Shown here in pieces: positions 35,665 to 47,931 of a DNA stretch of 64,000 nucleotides. The stretch lies in contig JAJEKV010000025.1 of assembly GCA_021234155.1 (NCBI GenBank), positions 15,122,390-15,186,389 on the forward strand. Reading direction: 5' to 3'. Position 1 is the stretch's first letter. Each line of letters begins with the position of its first letter. The notes beneath the pieces were generated by a model. It ran no database searches. It was not told the DNA's origin and worked only from the letters and a program-made list of their open reading frames with translations. Source of the DNA: Isoetes taiwanensis (Eukaryota; Streptophyta; Lycopodiopsida; Isoetales; Isoetaceae). Both the position numbers and the translations under genes were made by a program.

Positions 35665-37155
35665 ATGAATTCTGATGGAAATAGCAGTCATGATAAACGC
35701 AAGCTTAGGGCTTTATGTTTGCATGGATTTAGAACCAGTGGGGAAATTATGCGCAAACAGCTTGCCAAATGGGGCAATGCAATCGAAGATATTGTGGAAA
35801 TGGTATGCATCAGTTTGGCATTAGTCACATTTAGTCAGTTGCGGTTGTAGAATTTGGTCAGTTGTGGCCTTAATCATCGATCTTATTTCTTATGCATCCT
35901 TGCTTGGTGTTCATTAATTAGCTTTCTTTACATTTGATTGATGAGCCATTTTAACTGGTACCTTGATGGCAGAGCTTTCTGGATGCGCCTTTTCCAGCAA
36001 AAGGGAAATCAGAAGTTGAAGGCTTCTTTCCTCCACCATATTATGAGTGGTTTCAGTATAATAAGGTCTAGACATATGATTCTTGATAATTTCCATTATA
36101 AGTATCTCACTCCATGCAACAACTTTACCAGGAATTCACAGAATATGTTGGTCTCGAAGAATCCTTTGATTACATCACAAACTATATGAAGGAGCATGGG
36201 CCTTTTGATGGTTTCATTGGGTTTTCGCAGGTATATCTTGTTGCTGTTCATGTTCATCTGTTGATATATTTTATATGCAAATGATAATTGTAATTACAGG
36301 GAGCAGTAATGCTATGTGCACTTGCGGGACTTCAAGAAAAGGTATTGCATTATGTCATCAGATTACTTATTTTATAATTCTATTCAATTTGTTTCATATG
36401 TTTTGTTTAGACGAGGAAGCAGTTGTTTATATCCTTATATAACTCGTTGTGGTATCTTTTTCAGGGCTTAGCTCTTCATGGCCTCCCCCGTGTTCGTTTT
36501 GTGATAGCCATCTCAGGTTGCAAGTTTCAAGCAGAAAGCATGCAAGTAGCTTATTTAAATTCGATTAAGTGCCCATCCCTTCATTTTCTAGGTACCTGGT
36601 GTCTGGTTCTTGCATTTCTATTTTTTGTACCAATGAATCAAGTAATATGTATTTGATGTAGTCCCTTACACATAGAATTCTATTACATACCCACCCCTGC
36701 ATGGATAATGATTCCTTCAACATGCTCTGTTGTAAATAACGTACATACTTGCATAATACTGTTATGTAAACCAATTGTTTTTGTTATTCATGTCTAATTT
36801 GTGATTGTGTTATAGGAGAAAAGGACTGGTTGAAAGTACATCATGAAGCACTTATAGATGCATTCCATGAACCGATTGTTATCAGACATCCTCAAGCACA
36901 TACAGTGCCAAGATTAAGTAAGTGGCATTACATGACACAGTTCTGATAATATACTCAGGATTGTACTGAACTTGTTTATATGTATGAATAGGTGAAGAGT
37001 CCACTACTACTCTTAAAAATTTCTTGCATCGTAATAGTTTCAATAATCATGAGGAAGACGTTTTGCATAGTTTTGAACTGGAGCGCGAGGCCCCATGGAA
37101 ACATTCGTTGGAAGAGGAGGACAAGATGCATGAATTAGTGGACGTTCAGGCCTAA
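35665..37155 (+). CDS. FSH-family alpha/beta serine hydrolase (OVCA2-like esterase), 7 exons
   Basis: Exons read by GT-AG rules and continuous frame: 35665-35802, 35973-36065, 36132-36230, 36300-36341, 36465-36591, 36816-36917, 36992-37155; about 254 residues, ending DVQA-stop. The N-terminus has LRALCLHGFRTSGEIMRKQL, then FLDAPFPAKGKSEVEGFFPPPYYEWF, both hallmarks of FSH1/OVCA2 hydrolases. The nucleophile elbow GFSQG spans the exon 3/4 junction (Ser). The acid residue is in GEKDW (exon 6) and the catalytic His in PQAHTVPR, so the triad is intact. No signal peptide; a cytosolic carboxylesterase-type enzyme is expected, and its natural substrate is unknown. The frame is clean in every exon, unlike the transposons around it. 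The acidic tail after the last helix (FELEREAPWKHSLEEEDK) is beyond the core fold. Confidence 0.92.
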
Positions 37156-37229
37156 TGAACCTAGTTTAATTCTAGCCGACTAGTAGCTTGTCATCCACAT
37201 ACATAGTGGTTAGAAAATTGTATATACCA

Positions 37230-37430
37230 ACTTTTCTGAATTATGGAGCTGAGAATAAATGTGGTGATCTTAAAAATGAATTTAATAACTTATGACCAGG
37301 AAGATGTTTTGTGGTACAAACTGTTAAATAAATTGTCAATTATGGAGCTGAGAATAAATGTGCTGATTAAGATGAATCATCTGGTTTGTACATACCTTTC
37401 TAAACCATGGAGCTGAGAAAAAATGTAGTA
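37230..37430 (+). repeat. Three spaced copies of a 3'-flank phrase
   Basis: atggagctgagaa(t/a)aaatgt occurs three times (near 37243, 37342 and 37410) just downstream of the hydrolase gene. Confidence 0.6.
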
Positions 37431-37781
37431 AATCTAAAAGATTTGAAGACAAGCAAGATAGGCCTCATGAACTGTTTAGGACTGACTATGGAGCATCTAT
37501 CGTCCCTAAAAGATGCAAAATCTGCAATCTTAATTCAACAGTTCAGTGCATAACAATGACAGCATGTTCTGTGATTGCCACAATTAGAAAATTGGCAAGA
37601 ATTTGACGGAAGTAATTCAGTGATGTTTTTGAGCTGCAAAAATAGAAATGTTATTTCTGAGGTAGAAATGTATTTCTCTCTTTCTAGATGTGTTAGTTCG
37701 ATGCCTTCATTAAACATATTAGATTGCTCAGTGTGTAGAAAAATCTATATTGTTACGTCACTTCAATGCCAAAATGAATCC

Positions 37782-38026
37782 ATAGGACATTGGAGTCTTA
37801 AGCTCTTTCATTGGTATCCTTTGCCTTGGTTATGGGAGAAAATCAAAGTTTTACAAGCAAAACAAACCTCTTTAATATATAGCGAAATAACTTGGAGTCC
37901 TCCATAGGACAATTGGAGTCTTAAGCTCTTTCTTCGGTATCTTTTGCCTTGGTTATGGGCCAAAATCAAAGTTTTACAAGCAAAGCAAACCTCTTTAATA
38001 TGTAGCAAAATAAGTTGAAGTCCTAG
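37782..38026 (+). repeat. Two tandem ~122-bp units
   Basis: cataggaca.ttggagtcttaagctcttt... to ...aaataa.ttg.agtcct occurs at 37782-37903 and 37904-38026. Part of the unit (ttttgccttg...caaagttttacaagcaa) recurs twice at 38240-38341. Confidence 0.8.
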
Positions 38027-38306
38027 GGCTGTAAAAAGATGCCGTTCTTGAAATAACTCATGACTGCAAAGTACAATTGAACAAAAGATTTTAAAAATAA
38101 AAAAATATAGGTCTAATTTGAAAAATTAACCACGTTGATTTACTCGTTGTATGGGGTTCAAGTCCTTGTATCGTATCGAGTCGTTGTATACCCTATGCCA
38201 TATCGAGTCCTTGTATATGACATATCACTTCAATGCATCTTTTGCTTTGTTTACAAGCCAAAGTCAAAATTTTACAAGCAATGCTCTTTAATCAATATCT
38301 TTTGCC

Positions 38307-39104
38307 TTGTTTACTGCCAAAATCAAAGTTTTACAAGCAAGGGGTTTATACAGGGTTGATCGCAGAAGGTGCCATGTGAGGCGTCGTCTGCAATTTCTAT
38401 GTATATCTCCCTCTTCGATTGTTGAATTCAGACGATTTTGGTGCGTTAGAAAGCTTGGATTGCAAGCTTTCCGTCAGTGTAAGGCATCAAACAAGTCGAC
38501 ATTGGAATTATTGCCGAATTTGAGGTTTCCCATTTCGGCCTCTATGGTTAGCCCTAGTATGTCTTTCTCTGCTGTTGTTTCTTCTGTCAATTCTGCTTCC
38601 ATGGCACTTGGATATCCTTTTGTTTCTCTCTCTTCTGTGGCTTCTGCCTCTCCTATGCAATTTGGTGCTTCTGTAATTCATCCCGCTTTGCCGTCTAACT
38701 CGCATCTTAATCCTCTTGCTTTTGCACATCCATCTGCTAATGCATCCATTGATTTGCAACAATTCCCACCTCTTGGTGCTTCCTCGTCTGCTGCAACTGT
38801 AGGTATTTGTCCTCCTATACTAGTCTTGGTGGTACCCATTTGCCTTCTACTTCTTCCTCTTCCGGGGGTCTTCTACCTTCCCCTGCTCCTGCTCCTGCTC
38901 CTTTGGACCTCTACTGATACAGTTGTTCATGTGTTACGTGCACACTTTAGTGATTGGATAAAGCGTGATATGACATTTGGTGTGCACTCTGCCCATTGGC
39001 TCCATTGTTGTTTACAATTGTGGCAAAGATTCTTGCCCATGTCTTCTCTCTTGCCCTCGGGAAGGAATCTTGCGTGGACTTTCTATGAACAATGGGTCGC
39101 ATGA
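38307..39104 (+). CDS. Ser/Ala/Leu-rich open frame, doubtful
   Basis: A 265-codon frame with an SFSAVVSSVNSASM stretch and LQQFPPLGASSSA. The FPPLG word occurs at the start of some plant L1 ORF1 proteins, so this may be a decayed LINE 5' end. The composition is low-complexity, there is no catalytic motif, and it could be chance. Confidence 0.25.
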   Translation: MFTAKIKVLQARGLYRVDRRRCHVRRRLQFLCISPSSIVEFRRFWCVRKLGLQAFRQCKASNKSTLELLPNLRFPISASMVSPSMSFSAVVSSVNSASMALGYPFVSLSSVASASPMQFGASVIHPALPSNSHLNPLAFAHPSANASIDLQQFPPLGASSSAATVGICPPILVLVVPICLLLLPLPGVFYLPLLLLLLLWTSTDTVVHVLRAHFSDWIKRDMTFGVHSAHWLHCCLQLWQRFLPMSSLLPSGRNLAWTFYEQWVA

Positions 39105-39439
39105 GATTTGTAATCAATATGTTGACGGCACTTTTCATAAGGCTTTTTTAAGATAAAATCGAGCTCAGGGAAAGTTTACCAGGGACTACTAGTTATCGGT
39201 CATTTTTAAATCATATATGCGACATGCAACCCAAAAGGCTTTGCCCTCGGCTTGACGATGTACATGAAAGATAGATATACAAGCATGTAAGAAGCATAAT
39301 CACAAGGAACACCTTAATGCATTGAATTGATTTTTAATGTATCCGAGTTAACACAAGCAAATGTTAATGCTCAACATCACTGCTTATGCTTCGCATCTAA
39401 CTCACTTCACGAAGTTTACATATCCAACTATAAATTGTC

Positions 39440-39693
39440 AAATATAGCAGGATATAATAGATAGATACTACTTTAACATCCATGGAGACCATATAGGACC
39501 ATGGGACAAAAGTCTACATAGTGCGAGTCTGGGTAGTCTTGAACTTGAGATATATATAAATAGAATAGAATAGTTTTTTTAACGTCCACGGAGAAAAGCG
39601 ATTAAATTGACACATTACACAATTGTTACATGGCTTTGCCCGGACAAAGCTATTCTAGAACTAAGTGTTACCACTAGACCAAAGACCTAGGAG
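39440..39693 (-). repeat. SINE-like dispersed repeat, copies 4 and 5, one with an A-box head
   Basis: Copy at 39693-39545 on the minus strand begins TCCTAGGTCTTTGGTCTAGTGGTAAC, in which TGGTCTAGTGGTA (39669-39681) fits a tRNA A-box. It ends CTCCGTGGACGTTAAAAAAAC plus (TATTC)n. A second ending (39440-39500: GGTCTCCATGGATGTTAAAG) lies directly beside it. This is the most complete copy of the family seen here. A clear B-box was not found. Confidence 0.55.
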
Positions 39694-39829
39694 GAGGATA
39701 ATAAATAATTGGCAAGGTAGATTCACATAGTTTTGGTCGTACAATCTAGACGAGTGACCCAAAAGAGTTTTTTTTGGGGCTTGAACCATACATATACTCT
39801 TACCTAAGGGGTTTTTTTTCGAGCGCCGT

Positions 39830-39991
39830 AAATGTCGGACACTGACATGTTATACCCACGGGCATATCCATGGTATATCCATGTGTTTGACATGTTATAG
39901 CCACGCCGAAAAAAAATACACGGCGTTTTTGTGGACTTAGCCAATTTTTTGCCATTTAAGGCTGGGTATAACATGTCAGTGTCCGACATTT
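39830..39991. mobile_element. 162-bp element with perfect 29-bp terminal inverted repeats
   Basis: aaatgtcggacactgacatg... (39830-39858) is the exact reverse complement of 39963-39991. The interior holds a further copy of tgacatgttata (39888-39899) and a small palindrome gccg(a)n...cggc. It would fold into a long hairpin. The phrase agtgacccaaaagagtt lies on both sides (about 39754 and 40031). A miniature inverted-repeat element or hairpin RNA locus is likely. Confidence 0.7.
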
Positions 39992-40859
39992 CAAAAGCCG
40001 GTTTTTGGGTAAGTCTCGCACAATCTATGCAAGTGACCCAAAAGAGTTCATATACATCTATACCATGTTAGATAGTTATAGCACATCTATACCATGTTAG
40101 ATAGTTATAGCTCACTATACATCAATAACTATTTTACCGTCAATTGGAAAAGGAACATATCAAAGTAGTAACTAACCAATTTAGTAGATGGTGATAAATT
40201 GGATCATGCACCTGAAACTTCATCTTGGCATTGCGAACTATATTGAAGAGAGAATCATACGCAATCTAATTGGATGTTTGAGGAGTTTCTTTTCTAGCCA
40301 AACCCCACCAAATATCCATTATTACGTCATCAACATGAGGAGACTTCAACACTTGTAAGTCTTGGGCCATACAAATGTGATTTTCGTAGTTTATAATACC
40401 AAGCTGCAAATGACAAGAACATGCTGTTTTTCTTCGAACCATTATAAACACATTAGTGTTTATATTGGACTATTGCATGGTTTTGGGCACATTCCCCTTC
40501 TTTCTACATGTCCCCATGGGGCAGTTATTTATGTACAAGAGCTTAACTTCATAGCGTCAATAGAATAGAATAGAATTGTGTACAAAGTTTTTTTTTTAGT
40601 TGATAAGTTAAAGCTAGAAACAAAGGCAATAAAAAAGCAGAAAGTTCATCTAGCTAATGAAAAGGTGGCCACAACAAGGAAGAAAGCATTATGACATACA
40701 ATTCCGCAACAGTTTCAACATTATAGGCAGATTATTATGACTTCATAATGGATATGGAATGGTTGATGTCAAGAAGAAAATTAGCTTATTGTTATGATTG
40801 GTTGATATTTATGAAATTTACAAATTGCCAAGCAAGTAACCATAAGAGGTAGACACTCA
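39992..40859. other. Noncoding stretch
   Basis: No gene. A 31-bp phrase (catctataccatgttagatagttatag) occurs twice in tandem at 40053-40110. A SINE-type (AATAG)n string lies at 40559. Confidence 0.4.
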
Positions 40860-42440
40860 TGTTAGATATTCAACTGTTGTCTATAAAACAATTTTCCGAT
40901 TCCATTGAAAAGGTTGAGGAAATAATGGACATGTGACAGAGATGTTAGATGCCATCAAATATCTCCTAGTCAACTATAGGGATTTTTTTTCCAGAAAGGA
41001 TACCTCATAAACTGCCAGAGGGAGATGTGGAATACGAAAGGAAGCTGGCACCCAATGCTAAACCTATGGTAACTGTACCTAATAGAGGTTACCAAATGCA
41101 ATGCACAACGTAAGGACCTATTGAAAGCATGATTCATAACGACCAAGTATCATCTCAGCATTTGGGGTACCTATACTCTTTGTAAAGAAGAAGGATGGTG
41201 TAGATAATGCCTGGCCCGAGGGCATTATTGAATAAAAAGTTTTCCGGCCATCAAAAATTTTCGGGCTATCATTTTGATGGCCCAAAATTTTTTTGTTCAT
41301 TAACGCCATCGGGCTAGGGTGTTATCACCCTTAACGCCCTGGTTCGAGGGTTTGCATTGCACAGAAAGATCTTAGAAGAATGGGGAAACCACAACCAGTT
41401 TCGTCAAAGCTAGTTCTACCATAGCCAATTCTGTAAATTCTTCTTTGTTTCTTTTGTTAGGATGTAGTCGTTGAATTTCTTTTGTTCAGCAAGAATCCAA
41501 CTTTGGACAGAGTTTCGAATGGAGTAACCCAGTTTTGGAGCAGCTGAGGGCAGAGTTTCGACAAAATCTAGAGTTATTTTGGACATATTTATAATACTCT
41601 AGGATTTTATAAGGACTATAGGCTTAATACTCTAGGATGCTATGAGAAACAAGGAAAAACATGGCCGGTGATGTTGTTACTAGTTGGTAACAACATCTAC
41701 TGAAGGGTTGAGATTTAATCTCAACCTGTAAACTTGAGAATCAGGGCATTGAGGGGCAGATAACGTATTGGCCTGAGGGCATTATCTAAAAAAATAATTT
41801 TGGACCATGTGGCTTTGGCCATCCGAAATTATTTTGTTTGGTAACACACGACGGCCAAGACATTATCTCCCTCAATGTATCTTGTTCGAGGGTTTGGATT
41901 AAGGAGGGAGAGGGAAGAGGAAGTAGCCGGAATGGATGTGTGGCTACAACCAGAATGGAGATAGAGAAGCAGATAGGAGAAGAAGCAGCTGAAATGGAGC
42001 CTTCATTTTTTGTAGATTGTGATCTCTATTCCTCAAGATGCATCGATGCCTAAATAGCAGCAAAAGAGTATTGAAGTGAAGAAGACACCTCCTAAGAAGA
42101 GCATGAAACCCTAGGATTTTATAGAGATTTTAGTTTAAAACCCTAGGATGTTATGAGAAATAGTGTAAAATTTTGGCTGGTGAAGTGTTACTAGCTGGTA
42201 ACAACTTCCTAATCAACGGCTGAGATTAGATCTCAGCCTGTAAAACTAAGGACCAGTGCGTTAAGAGGCTAAAGAAGGACCTTATGAAGAATAAGTACCC
42301 GTTGCTAAGGGCGTAGATGACACGTTTGACGAGAAATGTGAAGGTATTCTCAAATATTGACTTGAGATCAAAGTATCATCAGATTGGGATTAAGGAAGAA
42401 GATGTCCACAAGACAACCTTTAAAATTTTATAGCCAAGAA
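40860..42440 (+). pseudogene. Ty3/gypsy reverse-transcriptase fragment split by an insertion
   Basis: Left part (about 40960-41205) reads YRDFF, IPHKLPEGDVEYE, and ends at a degraded KEEGW (normally VKKKDG) block. Right part (about 42270-42430) reads VFSNIDLRSKYHQIGIKEEDVHKTTF, the gypsy RT core. Between them lie about 1.06 kb of non-RT repeats (41206-42266). Stops and frame changes abound. This is an old fragment, unrelated in strand to the large element at 48-62 kb. Confidence 0.7.
41206..42266 (+). repeat. Two tandem diverged ~530-bp repeats inserted in the RT fragment
   Basis: Copy one (41206-41761) and copy two (41762-42266) share cctg.gggcattat..., a word gttcgagggtttg, ctaggatg.tatgagaaa, tggt(g/t)...ttactag.tggtaacaac, and gattt(a/)atctcaacctgtaaa(a)ct. 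Each copy begins near ta(a/ac)...gcctg(a)ggcattat. Adjacent LTR-like copies or a tandem non-autonomous element are possible. Confidence 0.55.
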
Positions 42441-43621
42441 GAACTTACTTTTTCTCTTGTCTTTGCTCTTACTTGTGGCATTTAGTCCGTCCCCTCATTT
42501 TGTGACTCATCATCCTCCAAAAAAAAAAAAAAAAAAACTCCTCTCGCACATTAAGAGTCAGCATCTTTTGGCAGACACTTGTGCTTCATTTTTATAGCTT
42601 TCTCTTGTGGCAACATGTTGTTGTGAAGCCTACTTTGGGCTTCGATGCTAGTGATGAGGGATGGGGTGGCTGGCTCTTACTTCCTGGTTTCCATGTTCTT
42701 TCTTTTTTCTCCTATAGACTCTAGCTTCACACCTTCAAGATTTCACACAAGAGATCATGCCTTAGCAATCTCATAGGTTTAACTAATTTCTTCTTTATTT
42801 GCTTTACAAATTCAAATGCCAAATATTTTTTGATAGTCTATTTTTTCTGTTAAAAACTCATGAGAGCTGTGAATTGTCTTTTTGATGGCGTAAATGAAAG
42901 AAAAACAACTCTCTAGTGGCAACCAATGAGATAGTGCCATGTGGCAACATTTCTTTTAGGAATGTTAACAGTTTCTTATGTTTTGCAGTGATCAAAAGTT
43001 ACATGAGATTCTTCTCTTTTACTACCATTCTGCCCCTTCTACCTACCATTTTGCATGATTTTACCCAACAGACTTGCATTTATCTTCCATTCACGTCAAG
43101 AATGACCTCATGCTGCAAATCCTGGGCGCGTGGCGACGCTGCTGACACCCCAAAATTTGCAGCAGGTGTATACATAAGTTTTTGGGAATGTTAAGAAGTT
43201 TTGTGGTCTGATGATATCATCAGAATTATTATGAACTGTGATGATGTATATTACTTTTTCAGAATATTTAATGACACTTGCATGGTCTTGATAATTGACA
43301 TAACGTTGCATTTGCAAGAAATGGACGATGTCTAGGATTTTAGATTTTTAGAATGAATGATGTCTAAGATTTAGAATTTCTAAATTTCTAAATTTTTGTA
43401 TTGGTATTTTGTGGTCATTAGATAGAAAATGTGGACATTTGGGATATTCCATTCCCATTAAGCACAATATTCCAGAATACCAGAGATTGTCATGTGGTTG
43501 AGGGCTATGAGAAGCACCTATCTTCAGGTCCGTCAGGAACAATCTCTGAGCCTTTTTCATAGAAAATATGAGAATTTGTTTTCTTATGATTTGAACTGAA
43601 AGGATTTGCCTCTTTTATCAG
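42441..43621. other. Upstream region of the PPOX1-like gene, with an A run
   Basis: An A run of about 19 bases at 42518-42536 may be the tail of a retrosequence. No first coding exon of the downstream gene is certain. A frame at 43090-43165 (MTSCCKSWARGDAADTPKF) ends at a GT, but its phase does not join the first recognised exon without a stop. Confidence 0.35.
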
Positions 43622-46600
43622 CTGCAATCCGACATTGGTAGCTTGGCAAGCAATTCTGCTCGGAAGCATGCGATATTCGTTATAGTTCCTCATAATCATA
43701 TTACATTCGGTCGGCCTTCAATTAATGCATTAGTTCCTTTTGTTTATGATCATCGTTTTCTGAAGAATCGCGCATACCAGAGTAACTGGAATTCATACAG
43801 GATTCAAAATAAGTATAGGTCGATCCACGAGAGCACAGTTCAATTAAAAACAAGCAACAATATGGCGAATGCTTCACAAAGTTTCGACGATGTATCTTAT
43901 ATTTCACAATCTGTTGCGGTTTCTATTGATGAAATGCTTATGGGGCCATTGGGTTTTAGCATTGATCAGCTGATGGTGCTCTACTTTTTTTAAATAACTT
44001 TAATATTATTCTCATTCATTCTCATACTTATGTTTTATCTATTTATTGAGCAGGAGCTTGCAGGTTTGAGTGTTGCTTCAGCTATTTCAGAGGTATTACA
44101 TACTTAACTATGTAAATATCGTTGAATTATTCTATCTTTCATGGCCCAGCACTTGATAGTACCTTGTCTCCAGTAGGCACTTGCTTTTACAATTTTATTT
44201 TGTGTCCAACTCGCTTTGGCATTTCACAGGTGTATCCTGTAGCTGAATATAAACGTGTCCTTGTACTATGTGGTCCTGGGAACAATGGCGGGGATGGATT
44301 GGTTGCAGCTCGGCATCTTCATCATTTTGGTTACAAGCCCTGTATATGTTACCCCAAACAAACTGGAAAATCATTATATGCAGGCCTTGTCACACAAGTA
44401 GGTTCTTATTTTGGTTTTCAACGCACATTCCATGTTTCGAGCAGAATAAACCATTGAAGATCTTTTAATTCTCATGGCTTTTAAGTAGATGTCATTATGT
44501 CTTCATCTTGAGTTTGAAGTGCAAAAGATAGCTACAACTGCCTAGTATTACTATATCCACTGAACTGGCATATAGCAGGGAAGTTCCCACAAGTGAATGT
44601 ACGTAGAAATCTAAACGGGAGGGAGGATAAAAATGTTCTCCTTCTTTTCACCTTCTCTAGATTTAATTTGAATTGGCAACAAAAATTATTTACTTTGTCG
44701 TGGAAATTTCCTAAAACTTATAATTTGTTATTATATGAAATATATAAGCGATGCCTTGCTTTTGTTACCTGATAATTTCTGCTGAGGTCAACCAGTTTGA
44801 TGACACTGTTTAATCGTAGGAAAGAGCTAGATGACAGTAAGTTTGGTCATGGTCATGAAATTTGGATTCCGATTCCTTCTTGAGCAAGGAGTTCGAGTAT
44901 GAACAGGAATCTCTTTAAAACCTTGTGTGCTGATAACTTATAATACAATTGCTGCATGTGAAGACATGCAACACAGTTGGATAAAGTCCACGAAATTTGC
45001 ACTCAAGAAACCAGCCATTCTAACGTCTTTAGTCTTCAACTTTAAAAACCTAAACCTGAAAGTTGTACGCGACAAAGTTTGTGTTTTAAGTTTGGTCAAT
45101 GTGATGTTATCATGAGATATGCTCAGCATTTATTTTAATAGACTGCCCTTGTTATCTAAATTATTGATAAAACGATCTCTTGGCAGCTGAACAGCTTATC
45201 AGTCCCTTTCATATCAGTCGAGGAGTTGCCACACAATCTTTCTTTAAAGTTTGACACCGTTATCGATGCTATATTTGGGTTTTCATTTAAAGGTATGTGA
45301 ATTCACAATAGCGTTATTAAGGGAAAGAGCTTGCCAATATTGATTTAGTGCTTGTACTTTCAACTCCATTTTTCCTATGCATCTGTCCCGCATGTAATCT
45401 GCAAAATACTACTGATATTGGGAAGCTGTTTAGTTTCTTAACTTGAAATCAGCGGCCTTGCCTTTGTAAGGTGTATTTACCTTGGTTCTGCAACACTATC
45501 ATGTTTTCTCATTGTGGAAGATGCCTCTGCCTTCTAAATTTATGCCGTTTATGGTAGATGTTTCTATGCATAAGTCAAGAATGGAAATGCTTGTAATGTT
45601 TCACAATAACTCTCCCAGTGGAAACTGGTGTCTTATCTGATCTTAGCATTTCATAACGAGCATGTCCTTTCTTAGCTTAAGGATCTTCTTTGTCCTGATG
45701 TGTAGTTGGAGAGATAAAGCTTAAAATAGGGGATAAAAAAATGGTGCAGAGTTCGGAATTGTTTCTATTCTTGCTTTCGTTTATTTAGTTCTTCAACATA
45801 GAGTCTACTATTTTAGCGATATCTAGAAGTTAGCAAGCTCAAATGCCCATTTTGCATTGCCAACTTGGATATGGGCTTATTTAGTTGTTCAACATAGAGT
45901 CCAGTATTTAGAGATACATAAACTTAACAAGCTCAAATGCCTATTTGCATGGAGCAGTATCTTGAATATAGTTTTATTCTGGATTTGGCAACCACAACCC
46001 TGTAGACTATGGACTATATGTCCACTGAAATAACGTGATAAATATGCCCTGCCTTGCCTGTTTATACTGATAGATATTTGCAGGTGAACCACGCCCCCCA
46101 TTTGATGGGCTCATTAAGCTGCTAGTTGAGACACCACGCGTGGTCTCTGTTGATGTCCCTTCTGGTTGGCATGTTGAAGATGGTGATGTAAATGACACAA
46201 AGTTCAATCCAGAAATGCTGGTTAGTTTGTTTATGTGCCACAGATAATTTTTGGTAATACGAAGAAATTACAAAGTTTTGTAATGATTATCTGGCAATTT
46301 GATTTATGTATGATGCTACATTAATGCTAGGTTTCATTGACTGCACCAAAACTATGTGCAAAATCATTCAGAGGTCCTCATCATTTTTTAGGAGGCAGGT
46401 TTGTGCCGCCTGCTATCGTTGAAAAGTTCAGTTTGAAGCTACCTCAATACCCGGGTACATCACAGTGTGTACGGATTAGAAAGCCTACGGACATTGATGT
46501 TGCTGCACTCAGGAAAAATTATGTTGGTGCATATTTGCTTGAGGAGCATGTGGAAAAGGATCCAATGTTGCAGGTAAGCAGCTATTGGGTTATTACTATT

Positions 46601-47931
46601 GCGTAAACTACCAAAATATGTATTTAAACATTTGCAGTTTCGAGTGTGGTTTGAAGAAGCCGTTGCTGCTGGTGTTTCAGAACCCAATGCAATGATACTT
46701 GCTACGGCGGACCAAGGAGGACATCCGTATGTCAAAAGTTTTTTATGGTTTGAATATCTGCATACCATGCTTTATATGGTAACTATTTGTAATTAAGATG
46801 CCAGTGGTTTAATGATTTCCTTTATTGTAGATCTGCTCGGTTGGTGCTACTTAAGGGTTATGATGAAAGAGGATTTGTGTGGTAAGAGCCCCATCTGTAC
46901 ATGATGGCGATGAAATTCGTCCCTTTAAACTGTTGTTTACCTTAAATGTTCAGGTATACTAATTATAATAGTCGGAAAGGAGAAGAACTGATTGTCAATC
47001 CATATGCTGCGCTTGTGTTTTTCTGGGAGAAATTGCATCGTCAAGTATGTTAAGCTTATTCAATGTTTTCTTCTCACCAGTGCAATTATGAACTTCACTT
47101 GTAGTTTCGAGTCTGCATGTACCTTGAAATTCGAAGTGTTTTTTTTGCAGGTGCGCATTGAAGGGTCTGTTGCAAAGGTTTCTGAAGAGGAGTCTATTCA
47201 ATATTTTCAAAGTCGCCCGATAGGAAGTCAAATTGGAGCTTTGGTCAGCTCACAGGTATGAATTTCATTTGTCATGATGTTGTTTTCTCTTTGTAGCTGG
47301 TGCTTTTATTTATGACGAGTCAAATTGGAGCTTTACAGATATGAACTTCACTTGTCATGATGTGGTTTTGTCTTTGTAGCTGGTGCTTTTCTTTTATGAC
47401 GTGGTAGTGGCGGTTTTGGTCAATAATCTCTAATAGAAGTGGAAAATAAGGAACAAATTTCTTGTGACATGCTCTTCGTGGTGCAACTAGTGAAAAATCA
47501 TGATGTATATCCCATTGGATATTGTGCAGAGCTCTGTAATTGAAGGACGGCATGTTCTGGATCAGACTTATGCAGATCTGATGTCAAAATATGCTAATGG
47601 GTTTGGCATTCTGACCAATCATTGCTTATATGTTTTGTTACTGCTCATTTCTAGCATGCTCAGGCATTTCTCATTTCTATTGCAGGGACCGTGTAATTCC
47701 AAAGCCAGAATATTGGGGTGGTTTTAGATTACGTCCTGACGTAATTGAATTCTGGCAGGGTAGAGAGTCGCGACTACATGACAGGTGTTTTAGTGGCAAT
47801 TATGCTTTCCTTTTGAGTTTTAGCACTTGGATTTGTACTCATCACTAGTCGATTCCATTTGTAGGTTGATGTTCAAAAGGTCAGAAACCAATGGAACTTT
47901 GTCATGGAAAATGGAACGGTTGTCTCCATAA
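43622..47931 (+). CDS. PPOX1: NAD(P)HX epimerase-pyridoxine 5'-phosphate oxidase fusion, 13 exons seen
   Basis: Exons: 43622-43975, 44054-44092, 44230-44397, 45187-45292, 46084-46220, 46331-46573, 46638-46726, 46831-46881, 46954-47044, 47151-47255, 47530-47600, 47686-47784, 47865-47931; 1620 coding bases, all phases agree, stop TAA 47929. The N-terminal YjeF_N/NAXE domain has [20 protein letters not shown] and [10 protein letters not shown]; it epimerises damaged NAD(P)HX. The C-terminal PNPOx domain ([65 protein letters not shown], ending WKMERLSP) uses FMN to oxidise PNP/PMP to pyridoxal 5'-phosphate. This fusion is the plant salvage enzyme, plastid-targeted in Arabidopsis. The first exon begins at an acceptor (cag|CTG), so the upstream exon with the ATG and transit peptide was not identified. 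The donor at 47601 is GT but weak (gg|gtttgg). Confidence 0.95.

Noticed and set aside
39602-39693. A functional tRNA gene on the minus strand
   Set aside because: An A-box-like word is present, but no cloverleaf or B-box could be drawn; it better fits a SINE head.
43090-43166. Transit-peptide exon of the PPOX1-like gene ending at cagcag|gtgtat
   Set aside because: Joining it to the exon at 43622 gives an in-frame stop within seven codons.
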